A DNA stretch of 33,038 bases from a virus, in IMG/VR virus record IMGVR_UViG_3300046007_001070, positions 1 through 33,038 of that record, one strand, 5' to 3'. This document shows positions 1 to 8,938 of this stretch, one piece after another; the stretch's first letter is position 1, and every line of letters starts with the position of its first letter. Position numbers and translations under genes: made by a program. The notes under the pieces are model-generated. The model did not search any database and was not told the origin of the DNA. It saw nothing but the letters and a program-made list of their open reading frames with translations.

Positions 1-3000
1 GGGCTACTGAAGAAAGCTGAGACTACTCAGGCAGGACGCCAGTGGGCGCAGTACGCAGACCCCGACACCCAACCCAAGTGGTCGGAACTCTCCGATGCCC
101 AGAAAGAGCAGTGGCGCAAGGCGGTCATCGACGACCGCAAGCCCAGCATCGCTGCTGCCGAGGAGATCGCTCCACCAAAAAAAGCCGAGGCGGCACCAGC
201 CGCCGTCCCCGCCGCCCTTCCTGAGACAGACGCCGAGTTGTTGGCCGATGCCATCCGCAACGCGGAAGGGGCCACGGATACGCGCAGCTTCAAGGCGGCT
301 ATCGCCACGGTGGTCGAGTACGCCTTCTTCGACACCGATCCCAACAACCGCGCACTGGGCGAACAGGCACGTGCCTTCCTTGCGAACACGCAGTTCAAAG
401 ACGGGCAGCAGTCGAGCATCGACGAAGTGTTCTTGGATCAAGCCAACACGAACCTGCAACTTACTGCCGTTGTCAAAGACAAAGAGCGCCCGTGGTTCAC
501 CTACGCGGTGAGCCGTAACCTTGTCCCGAGTCTCACGGCCAAGATCATCAACATGCCTGCGGTCTACAAATCGCGGCAGTCGCCTGTCAGTGGTGTGATC
601 GCCACGACCAAGCCGGTGGAGACTACTGCCCAGCAGATGACTGAGACGCCACAGGCCAAGCTGGGTGAGTTGATCAGCGACTTGATCTCGCAAATCCGCA
701 CTGTGTCGGCGCTCAATCAGGAAGTGAAGTTCCGTGGTACGACGTATCCCAACATCGTGGAACTTGCCAAGGAACTCTATGCCAAGACCGATGCGGCTGG
801 TCGCAAGTACATCGTTCGTGGCTACCCGCTGAGTGAGTACTTCACCGCCAAGGGCGAGCCGAAGATGCTCAAGTCGGGTGGTCGATTCCTCATCTCTACC
901 AAGGTGCTGTCCACTGCCGAGCAACGCAAACTTGAGCAGGAGCAGAAGGAAGCTGCGAAGGCGCTCGCTGAGGCCGAAGCTGAGGCCCGTGCTGCCGAGG
1001 CTGAACGTGCGCGTCTGGAGAAGGAGGGGTTCCGTGAGGAAGATTCTTGGGATAATGACGACGGTATGTTCTATCGTGATGACGGAGCCGAGATTCCGTC
1101 CACGGTGCCTATCGGTCGCATCCGGTTACTGGTCCAGAGTTTCCTGAACAAGCTCCGCGCCAAACCCACAGTTCACATATACGCCAACGTCGCAGACCTC
1201 AAACAACGCAACCCGGAACTCTACGCACGGGCTGCTGCCGCGCGGCAGCAAGGTGATTTTGATACGACTAAGGCGGCTGGCTACTCGTTTGGGCAACCCG
1301 AAGCCGAAGGCACCTTGCTTACTCGTCGCCAGTTTTTGCGCGGTGTGGGTGCTGCCCTTGGTTCATTGAATCTACCCAAGCCATCCAAGGAGATGGAACT
1401 CAGTCTGCTGACTGATGCGTGGAATGCGTCCATTGAGGTCTACAACGCTTGGTTTAGAACAGCGGCAAAGTTTGCTCGTACTGAATCCTTGCGCGATTTT
1501 GCGCTAGCGCAAGCTGGCACAAACGGTGAAAGCCTGATGGATGTTGCACGAACCAAGAGGTTGCGCGACTTCCTCTATAACGTCGAATACAACGAAGCCT
1601 ATCAAGGTGATGGGTACGACTACGCACTTAGTGAACTGTTAGCAAAAGATGGTGTGTCCGCACTAGCCGATTTGCATCAGGCTATGCAGCAGATGCGGCA
1701 GCAGTTTGTAGATCAGGCGGGACAGACTAAAGACAAGTTCCCCGGTGCGCACGTCATCATCTTCTCCGACTTCATCCGCACTGAGCAGCAACTGAAGTTT
1801 GTCCTTGCGCACGAGACGCTGGGTCACTTTGGTTTCCGGGGTGTTGTCCCCAAGGCCAAGCTCAACGAGACGCTCAACCGCATCTACGACATCGACCCCA
1901 CGGTCCAAGCTGGTGTGGATGCCATGCTCGCAGCCAACGAGGGGATGTCCAAGACAGAAGCCATTGAAGAATTTCTTGCCGATAACGCAGCCGACCTCGA
2001 CACGTCCATCATCGCTCGCATCTGGAACGTACTGAAGAACTTCCTCAACAAGTTGGGATTCCAGTTCCAAGACGATGAAGCTCGCTACTTCGTGAACCAA
2101 GCGCGGAAGTACGTGCGCCGTGGTGGTACCGGGCAGTTTGTCAGTGCTCGTGCTGTCGTGGGTGACATGGAGCAGATGGATCAGGACCGCGACGACGGGC
2201 GCTATGCTCGCTATGCCGCTGGTGATCTGGCTTCCAAAGCGTTTGGACTGAGCGGACTGAGCAGACCCTACAGCGCCACGGGTGGACTGATGGGTGCAGC
2301 GCAAGCCTTTACCGACCGCATGTTCGGTGCGCGACGCGATGTGCCGGGGTTGGTGGCGAACCTGCTGGAGCAACTGCAAACGCTGGACAACAAGGCGCGA
2401 CGCAGCGACGGACTGAGCCAGATTTACCGTATCTTCGAGAAGCAGCAGCAACTGGCCCGCTCGCTGTTGTCCAAGTACCAGCGGATGACATCGTTCTCGC
2501 ATTCGCCGGATGTGGGTTTCTTCGGTGCGGGTGTGTCCGAGCAGGACAAGGAGAAGGCTGGCGAGTTGTTGGCGCATGCCGCCCTCCTGCGCTCGCAGCA
2601 AGTGACCGATGAACTTCTGAAGAAGTACCCTGACCTCGTGATGATCGACGCCGCAGGCAACGTCACGGTGGACCCACGGGTGCGGGATGAGATCGAGAAG
2701 GCTGGCTTTGTTACTGCCGAGGAGTTCCGCAAAGGCTTCGACATTGAGTACCGGGACGGCGAGGATAAGGTCATCTCCAAAGTCCGGTTCCAGTTCGATG
2801 TCGATGAGAACAGTCCGATCTGGCAGGTCTACAAGGAGATGCGCGAGACGGTCAACGAGGCTGCCATCGACCTCATGCTGGCTAACTTCGAGACGGCTCA
2901 GATCGAAGGCAAGCGTGTCATCTCTGACCTCAACACCAAGCGTCGTGGTGCCAACGTGTTTACGCAAGATGATCTTGCGGCGATCCGGCGTGCGGCAGAT

Positions 3001-5775
3001 ATGTACAAGAACATGCGCTACGCAGGCAGTGACGTGGCAAACGCTGGTGTGGAGATCAAGCGCAAAGCAGATGAGACATCGGAGGAGTTCCTCGTAGCGT
3101 TTGGCCGTGCGCTGTTCAACGACGATGTGTACGCAGTGTGGATGAAAGACCCAGCCGCCAAGCCTGAGATTCAACGCGATCTCGCGGAGTTCCAGAAGGC
3201 TGAGTACGACGATCTACGTGCTGCGCTTCCGAGTCTACGGGCCAAGGTCAAGAGCGACCAGCAGTCGTTTGCGGTACAGAAAGCAATCCGCGACTTGTTC
3301 CTGTTTGATCTGCAATCGAAGAACGCAGACTACTACGCCAAGCGCACGATCCTTGGTTCCTACGTACCGTTCACGCGCCGTGGTTCCGAGCAGGTGCGGC
3401 TTGTGGCAGTCGATGCCCGAGGCAACCCCATCGCGCTGGACGAAAACGTGCGAGCAATCCTGCCGTACTTCCAGTTCAATAGTCGTAGCGAAGCTCTGAA
3501 AGCTGCCGAAGAACTCGATAACGAATTCGGTGGTGGTAACGAGTGGACGTTGCTGGATGATGCGGGTGCAGAGATCAAGGTGCGCTTCAAGGCTGAAGTA
3601 TCGAAGGTGCGCCAGTCGCCCGATCTGACCGAGGCTGTGAACTTCAACGAGTTCGTATACGTCCTGAACCGGCTGAATATCAACCTCACGCCGCAGGCAC
3701 GGGAACGTGTTGTCACGACACTGACGAACCAGAATGCTCGCGCACGCCGTAACCTCCAGCGTTCGGGTACTCCGGGCTGGGACAAGGATGTGGTGCGTTC
3801 AATCTCGGAGCATCTGGAGACATCTGCTCACGTCGCCGCGAAGAAACTCTATCGCCACCGGCTCGATGACATCCTGCTCAACGACTCGAACTGGTTGGGT
3901 GATGACCAGAAACTTCGTGCGTTGAAAGCTGCTGTCGATAACGCGACTTCCGATGGCGAACGTGCTCGCGCCAAACGCGCATACGATGAGTACGCCTACA
4001 TGTACCGCTACATGAAGGCGACCGGTAAGGGCAACACCGTTGAGATCGATGGGCAACAGGTACCCACTCTCGGGCGTGGCGAAGACTACCGCGAAGAAGC
4101 CAAGAGTGTCCTGCGCTGGTACAGCGAAGCGGGCAACATCGAAGACTCCACCGAGGACATGCTGTCGGGTGAAGCGGGTTCGCGGCTCAAGATGTTGACT
4201 GTGTTGATGCAGTTGGGCGGCTCCGTTGCCACCGCAGTTATCAACCTTGCTTCGCTGGCGACGCATAGTCTTCCCTATCTCGCCCACTACAACTCCTCGC
4301 GGGGGTTTGGAGGTGGGTACGGTTTCGCTAAAGCCCATACCGCCCTGTGGAAAGCGGCGCGGGATGTCGTTAATCCGAAGCTCGCAGACGATGCGTTCCT
4401 GAACGATCTGGTTGAAGGCCGCGAAGACATCACCCGGTTTAACTTGACCGAGGATGAAGCTCGGTTCCTGTTTGAGCAGACCGAAGCTGGCACCCTGCAA
4501 GCAGCGCAGTTCAACGCGCTTGTTGGCACCGCCCGTGGCAAGGTGTTCAACAACAAAGCCCAAGCTGCAATCAAGCTGTGGATGTCGATGTTCTCCTACA
4601 CCGAGCAGGCTAACCGTCGCGTCACGGCACTGGCTGCGTACCGGCTGGAGAAGGAGCGCCTGCAAGCTCAGGGTGTGACCGACGAGAAGCAACTTATTGC
4701 TGAGGCAACCGAAGCAGCACGGCGGGCGGTGAACACCGCGCAAGGCGAGTACGCCATGTTCAACCGGCCAGAGATGGCACGAGGCAACGTCTTGCAGTAC
4801 ATCTTCATGTACAAGCAGTTCGTGATCATCACCGTGCAGTTGCTGCGTTCGATGCCGATCAAAGGGCAACTGCTGATGCTGGGCTTTTTGTTGGTGGCCT
4901 CGGGCCTGAAGGGTCTACCGTTTGCTGAAGACATCTTCGACATCGTGGACACCATCTCGCAGAAGCTGGGCCTGAAGACCCCGAGCATTGAAAAAGCGAT
5001 GGCCGAGTGGATCGACGATGTGGCTCCGGGCGCAACTCCGTATGTGATGCGGGGTATCCTTGACCGTATGACCGGTGCCACGATGTCTACACGTTTTGGC
5101 ATGGGCGATCTGGTGCCGCTGACTGGTGCGTTCAAAGCGGGCGCTGACCCGGCTCGTGAGGTAGCGGACTTCGCGGGTCCGGTGTTTGGTGGTATCTCAG
5201 GGTTGGTCGGTACGGTTGGATCGCTCGGGAAATATGGTGCGGAAGTGATCGGGTTGCGCGATGACACCACGTCACTCACCAGCATCCTGCGCGACTCCCC
5301 TGTGGCTGCGGTACGGGCGATCACAGATGGTCTGCTGTACCTCAACGACGGCATGATTACCAACGCACGTGGACAAGTTGTGGCGAAGGAAGCGCCCTAC
5401 CACGTAATCCTTACGCGGATGCTGGGCTTCTACCCGGCCATTGCCACTGAGCAGAACGACATCGTGCGGCTGTCCAAGCAGGTAGCGGATTACGGCAAAG
5501 CAATCAAAGCGGAGTATGTTTCTGCGTATGTGAAGGCCAAGCTCGACAACGACACTGAGCGTATGAACGAGATCGCCAAGGACGTGGAAGCGTGGAACGA
5601 GGACGCCAAGGGCACCGGGCTGGAGATCACATCGTTTGTACGCTCGGCCAATCGTGCTGCGCTCGAAGCGTCGCGGCCTACCGCACTGCGCTACCTCAAG
5701 TCCGCGCCGAAGCAGATGCGTCCTGAAACGATTGAACTGCTGCGGATCAACGGGCTTGAGGATGAGATTCGCTAG
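1..5775 (+). CDS. Giant polyvalent virion protein with LPD38-like region, 5' end outside window
   Basis: The frame is open from the first base, so the start lies upstream; 1924 residues are visible. In window numbering there is an alanine/glutamate-rich coiled coil at about 307-344, a Tat-like TRRQFLRG at 441-448, and a zincin-like HETLGH at 604-609 followed by an acidic EEFLAD segment that could give a third ligand. Hydrophobic segments lie near 1399-1430 and 1620-1645. The stretch from YTEQANRR through NRPEMARG to FMYKQF resembles the LPD38 region (large polyvalent protein-associated domain 38) of phage polyvalent proteins. Such proteins are generally thought to be packaged in the virion and delivered with the DNA, which suits the length and membrane segments. 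Peptidase activity is inferred from the motif only. The gene is convergent with the primase gene and shares a CTAG stop with it. Confidence 0.85.
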   Translation, partial: GLLKKAETTQAGRQWAQYADPDTQPKWSELSDAQKEQWRKAVIDDRKPSIAAAEEIAPPKKAEAAPAAVPAALPETDAELLADAIRNAEGATDTRSFKAAIATVVEYAFFDTDPNNRALGEQARAFLANTQFKDGQQSSIDEVFLDQANTNLQLTAVVKDKERPWFTYAVSRNLVPSLTAKIINMPAVYKSRQSPVSGVIATTKPVETTAQQMTETPQAKLGELISDLISQIRTVSALNQEVKFRGTTYPNIVELAKELYAKTDAAGRKYIVRGYPLSEYFTAKGEPKMLKSGGRFLISTKVLSTAEQRKLEQEQKEAAKALAEAEAEARAAEAERARLEKEGFREEDSWDNDDGMFYRDDGAEIPSTVPIGRIRLLVQSFLNKLRAKPTVHIYANVADLKQRNPELYARAAAARQQGDFDTTKAAGYSFGQPEAEGTLLTRRQFLRGVGAALGSLNLPKPSKEMELSLLTDAWNASIEVYNAWFRTAAKFARTESLRDFALAQAGTNGESLMDVARTKRLRDFLYNVEYNEAYQGDGYDYALSELLAKDGVSALADLHQAMQQMRQQFVDQAGQTKDKFPGAHVIIFSDFIRTEQQLKFVLAHETLGHFGFRGVVPKAKLNETLNRIYDIDPTVQAGVDAMLAANEGMSKTEAIEEFLADNAADLDTSIIARIWNVLKNFLNKLGFQFQDDEARYFVNQARKYVRRGGTGQFVSARAVVGDMEQMDQDRDDGRYARYAAGDLASKAFGLSGLSRPYSATGGLMGAAQAFTDRMFGARRDVPGLVANLLEQLQTLDNKARRSDGLSQIYRIFEKQQQLARSLLSKYQRMTSFSHSPDVGFFGAGVSEQDKEKAGELLAHAALLRSQQVTDELLKKYPDLVMIDAAGNVTVDPRVRDEIEKAGFVTAEEFRKGFDIEYRDGEDKVISKVRFQFDVDENSPIWQVYKEMRETVNEAAIDLMLANFETAQIEGKRVISDLNTKRRGANVFTQDDLAAIRRAADMYKNMRYAGSDVANAGVEIKRKADETSEEFLVAFGRALFNDDVYAVWMKDPAAKPEIQRDLAEFQKAEYDDLRAALPSLRAKVKSDQQSFAVQKAIRDLFLFDLQSKNADYYAKRTILGSYVPFTRRGSEQVRLVAVDARGNPIALDENVRAILPYFQFNSRSEALKAAEELDNEFGGGNEWTLLDDAGAEIKVRFKAEVSKVRQSPDLTEAVNFNEFVYVLNRLNINLTPQARERVVTTLTNQNARARRNLQRSGTPGWDKDVVRSISEHLETSAHVAAKKLYRHRLDDILLNDSNWLGDDQKLRALKAAVDNATSDGERARAKRAYDEYAYMYRYMKATGKGNTVEIDGQQVPTLGRGEDYREEAKSVLRWYSEAGNIEDSTEDMLSGEAGSRLKMLTVLMQLGGSVATAVINLASLATHSLPYLAHYNSSRGFGGGYGFAKAHTALWKAARDVVNPKLADDAFLNDLVEGREDITRFNLTEDEARFLFEQTEAGTLQAAQFNALVGTARGKVFNNKAQAAIKLWMSMFSYTEQANRRVTALAAYRLEKERLQAQGVTDEKQLIAEATEAARRAVNTAQGEYAMFNRPEMARGNVLQYIFMYKQFVIITVQLLRSMPIKGQLLMLGFLLVASGLKGLPFAEDIFDIVDTISQKLGLKTPSIEKAMAEWIDDVAPGATPYVMRGILDRMTGATMSTRFGMGDLVPLTGAFKAGADPAREVADFAGPVFGGISGLVGTVGSLGKYGAEVIGLRDDTTSLTSILRDSPVAAVRAITDGLLYLNDGMITNARGQVVAKEAPYHVILTRMLGFYPAIATEQNDIVRLSKQVADYGKAIKAEYVSAYVKAKLDNDTERMNEIAKDVEAWNEDAKGTGLEITSFVRSANRAALEASRPTALRYLKSAPKQMRPETIELLRINGLEDEIR

Positions 5776-8615
5776 ACTGCTTTGAGTTGACCGAATGCGA
5801 GGTTGTCTAGGGCTTCATCCGCATCGGTCAACATGCCCTGCAATCGTGGATGGTTGAGGTTCAGTCCGACAACGTAAGACTGTCCGACCTTGATCGGCGT
5901 GTCCTTGGCGAGATACGCCTTGTTGGACTTGGGCGTGGCGATGATACCTTCGCCTGTGAACTCGTTGAGGAATGTCTTGTAGTCCGCACCGCGCTGTGCC
6001 AACCAGCGCCGCAAGTGTGTTCGGTCTAGCATGACGGTGCCGTTGCTAACCACATCCGCATTGGTCTTGCGGTAGAAATCGAACCGGACTCGCACCTCAC
6101 CACGGGGCACACGGTTGTAGTCCATCGTGGGCTTCTGTGTGCCGGTGTGGAATATCTGAACCTGTGTGTCTGCGTTCTCGTTCAGGTACTCGGACAACAG
6201 GTCGAACGCATCGACCTTGAACTCGGACACGGTGCGCCGTATCGCACCCACCTGCGACAGAACCCACTCGATACCGGGCTTGTGGTCGAACCCAATCAGT
6301 CCCCACTCGGTTGCGAGTTTTGCAGCAAGGTCAGCGAGGATGATGGACTGCTCCCAGAACCGTTCCTCGCCAGCGAAGTCTGCCTTGTACTCCACGCGGA
6401 AGCGTTCGGTGGCTTCGGCAATCGCCGCCCGTATGCCTGTCTCGCCGAGTTCCAGCAGCTTGCTAATAAACGCACGTCCGACATACCCATAGTTGTTGGT
6501 GATAAATTCGTAGACCTTGCGACCGGCTGTGCTGTCGCGTGTGAAGATCGGTTTGGGCGGTACGCTGATTTCAAGGATACGAGCAAGCTGCGCGTCTGTG
6601 TCCAGACCGGAAGCGATCAGCTTGGAGTTCATCGACTTGTTGGTCGATACGATCACAGGCATTGCCCACGTCTTCGCGTCTCGCTCCTCGGCATTGCGGT
6701 TCATCCGCGCCTTGTCGCGTCCTTGGCTCACCCAGTATGCGAAGTCACCGACCTCACGGTCATCCATCATGGTCACTTCGTCGATGGTCATTGGCATGTG
6801 TGCGTACAGACCCATGCGGCCAAACAACGTGTTCTGTGTGAACTTGGCTGCGAAGTGCAGCTTCTCTGGGTTACCGTAGATCGACTGCACCCACATCTGC
6901 GCCAGTGACTTGCCGCCACCGGTCGGACCGTACAAAGATACTGTCAGTCCCTTGAGTCCTGTGAACGCATAGAGCGGACCGGACAGCCCGACCGCCAGTG
7001 CAAACATGTGAGAGCGCAGGTCTGCCTTGGATAGCAGCGACGTGAAGCCGATCCAGTCTTCCATCGAACCGGCGGTACCCCATAGCTCATGGCCCAGTCG
7101 CGCTGAACCTGCCGCCAGATTGATAGATTCCTCGCTGACGGTTCCGTCAGTGTTGCGCCGCAGAATCGTGTCACCAATCACAAACTGCGAGAAGTTCTCT
7201 TTCCACCCCATCGTGGCATAGAGGTTTGTCATGGCGCGTTTCTGCCGCAACTCGTCCATGTATGAGCGCAGCATAAGTTGGAAGTACCCTGTTTGATTAC
7301 GGTTGTTGAGGAGGATGCCTTGGTCGGCAATGACGGTTGCGAAGTCGCGGTGTCCTTCGGTCAGCATCGCTTGACGCATGACAAGTTCTTGCCACCCGGC
7401 ATGCGGACGATTCCAACAAAAACGCACCGTCTCGTACCCCAGTCCTTCGTCCCGACCATAGGACACTGGGTAGATGTCGAACTTGCAAATGTCGATGTCT
7501 GTCTCGTCGATGGTCATCTTGATGCCATCCTGAGTACGCTTGAACGGACGCGGCATCGGGATGTCGGTGGCTGCTGGTACAGGTACGTCGGTAGCGGGCG
7601 CTACTTCCATGTACTGGATACCGAGACGCGCCGGTGTGCCCACCTTGTCTTTGAACTTGCAACCCTTGCATCCACCCGGCTTGAGTTCCTCAAACTTCTT
7701 GCAGGTTGTCGGGCCAGTCGTTGCCTGCTTCCAATGCTGCAACTTACCCAGCGTCGCGTTCGCGTTGTACTTGGGGTGGTTCTCTGACCACGAGATGGCA
7801 GTCGCCTCGGGGTCTTGGCAGTACCCAGCCACCCCGATCAGGGCGTACCAGAAGGGTTCCTCGACTTCTGACTGGTTCTTCACACCCCATCCGATCTGCT
7901 GGCACTTGGTGGCGATGACCACTGGGTTGGCAGGTGGGAAGTCTGCTTTCACCTGCAACGCTTGTGCCAACATGCTGCCCTGTGTGTGCGCGGGGTGGCT
8001 CATTAAATGAGCCTGTGTGTACCGCGACAAGCACGACGCCATCTGCTCGACCGGGATGGGCTGCGCATCAATCAGCAACTTAACCTCGGTTCCGCTCTTG
8101 GGGTTCTTGGTCCCGACGGGTCGCAGCACCCGCGCACTGTCGGCAGGTACAGCCGGGTCAATGGCAAAGCCTTTGTCCTTCGCTGCCGCCTTCATAGCCT
8201 CGGCCAGCGGCTTCCAGCGTGCTGGTTCCAGCGCCTCGGTCAACACCCAGTAGATGTGCAGTCCGTTGCCTGAGTGGATGATCATGGGCTTGGGTAGGCC
8301 CATCTGCTGTATGAACTGACCAGTCGCAGCCAGTCCCTCCTTCCACGTAGGGAAGGGCTTGTTGTCTCCACAGTCCACGTCCAGTGCGATCAGCTTGGTT
8401 GCCCGGACGTTCTCTTGTTTTCGGCTCCCCTTCTCGACAAACGATGAGACAGCGAAGTATGTGTTGTTGCCGCGCTGGTCAAGACCAACGACGGCGTTTG
8501 CGAGTTCTTCTACCGAAGCAAAGAATCCCTGTCTGCGTCCGTCAGGATTGATGACTGTCGTGACATAGAAACCTTCCGATGGTAGAACCCGCTGAAGAAA
8601 ATTCAACGTGTTCAT
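5772..8615 (-). CDS. Primase-helicase (AEP-type primase plus DUF927-like helicase)
   Basis: A 947-residue protein. The N-terminal part carries archaeo-eukaryotic primase signatures: LDVDCGD at 78-84 with metal-binding D79/D81, and SGNGLHIYW at 115-123. A putative zinc knuckle follows at C305, C316 and C319. The C-terminal half is a P-loop ATPase of the DUF927 type, with Walker A GPTGGGKS at 563-570 and Walker B TIDE at 610-613. It probably makes primers and unwinds DNA at the phage fork, together with the family-A polymerase encoded upstream in the same array. The start chosen is ATG at 8615, preceded by AGGGG; the open frame extends 40 codons further, but that extension crosses an 8-bp hairpin and the preceding gene. 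It is the last gene of the leftward array. Confidence 0.88.
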   Translation of the reverse strand: MNTLNFLQRVLPSEGFYVTTVINPDGRRQGFFASVEELANAVVGLDQRGNNTYFAVSSFVEKGSRKQENVRATKLIALDVDCGDNKPFPTWKEGLAATGQFIQQMGLPKPMIIHSGNGLHIYWVLTEALEPARWKPLAEAMKAAAKDKGFAIDPAVPADSARVLRPVGTKNPKSGTEVKLLIDAQPIPVEQMASCLSRYTQAHLMSHPAHTQGSMLAQALQVKADFPPANPVVIATKCQQIGWGVKNQSEVEEPFWYALIGVAGYCQDPEATAISWSENHPKYNANATLGKLQHWKQATTGPTTCKKFEELKPGGCKGCKFKDKVGTPARLGIQYMEVAPATDVPVPAATDIPMPRPFKRTQDGIKMTIDETDIDICKFDIYPVSYGRDEGLGYETVRFCWNRPHAGWQELVMRQAMLTEGHRDFATVIADQGILLNNRNQTGYFQLMLRSYMDELRQKRAMTNLYATMGWKENFSQFVIGDTILRRNTDGTVSEESINLAAGSARLGHELWGTAGSMEDWIGFTSLLSKADLRSHMFALAVGLSGPLYAFTGLKGLTVSLYGPTGGGKSLAQMWVQSIYGNPEKLHFAAKFTQNTLFGRMGLYAHMPMTIDEVTMMDDREVGDFAYWVSQGRDKARMNRNAEERDAKTWAMPVIVSTNKSMNSKLIASGLDTDAQLARILEISVPPKPIFTRDSTAGRKVYEFITNNYGYVGRAFISKLLELGETGIRAAIAEATERFRVEYKADFAGEERFWEQSIILADLAAKLATEWGLIGFDHKPGIEWVLSQVGAIRRTVSEFKVDAFDLLSEYLNENADTQVQIFHTGTQKPTMDYNRVPRGEVRVRFDFYRKTNADVVSNGTVMLDRTHLRRWLAQRGADYKTFLNEFTGEGIIATPKSNKAYLAKDTPIKVGQSYVVGLNLNHPRLQGMLTDADEALDNLAFGQLKAV

Positions 8616-8630
8616 TGTGCCCCTGCTTTG

Positions 8631-8652
8631 GCGAGGGGATCGCTCCCCTCGC
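8631..8652 (-). other. Perfect 8-bp stem-loop before the primase-helicase gene
   Basis: GCGAGGGG and CCCCTCGC are separated by a six-base loop and sit between the helix-turn-helix gene and the primase-helicase start. There is no U-tract on either strand, so it does not look like an intrinsic terminator. It could stabilise or process the mRNA, or tune translation of the primase, whose SD lies about ten bases downstream. Confidence 0.6.
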
Positions 8653-8656
8653 AACC

Positions 8657-8938
8657 TCATTGTTGATTCAACAACGCGACGAGACGCTCCTTCCGCTGCT
8701 TCTGATCGGCGGCAATGATCTCTGGCATCGGCCAACTATGCTCGGTCATTACCGCCAGCAGTCGCTTCAGCATACCCCGCACGATCTCATCGCTGGACTT
8801 GCGAAGGGGCTTGCCCCTTACCCACCCATAATAAGTCATGCGGGAGACTCCCAACAACTCGGCCATATCCGAAGTTGTCAGGAGCATGTGTTTGCGAAGC
8901 GCCTCGACCTTGGAGAAGTCGAGTGGCTTAGGCGTCAT
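8657..8938 (-). CDS. Small helix-turn-helix DNA-binding protein
   Basis: 93 residues. The segment LTTSDMAELLGVSRMTYYGW (about 20-39) has the spacing of a helix-turn-helix in the XRE/Cro-like class: a short helix, a GVSR turn, and a recognition helix. The C-terminal half is a basic and leucine-rich helix that could dimerise. The ATG overlaps the end of the ssDNA-binding-like gene by 11 bases and has GAGGTGA as its SD. Its place between the putative SSB and the primase-helicase suggests either a transcriptional regulator of the array or a replication accessory. Binding specificity cannot be read from the sequence. Confidence 0.8.
   Translation of the reverse strand: MTPKPLDFSKVEALRKHMLLTTSDMAELLGVSRMTYYGWVRGKPLRKSSDEIVRGMLKRLLAVMTEHSWPMPEIIAADQKQRKERLVALLNQQ

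Noticed and set aside
1663-3174. 503-codon open frame on the - strand opposite the giant protein
   Set aside because: It lies wholly antisense to a clear coding frame, lacks an SD, and has no recognisable domain. Long antisense frames are common in GC-rich genes. The same holds for those at 4-924 and 3799-4869.
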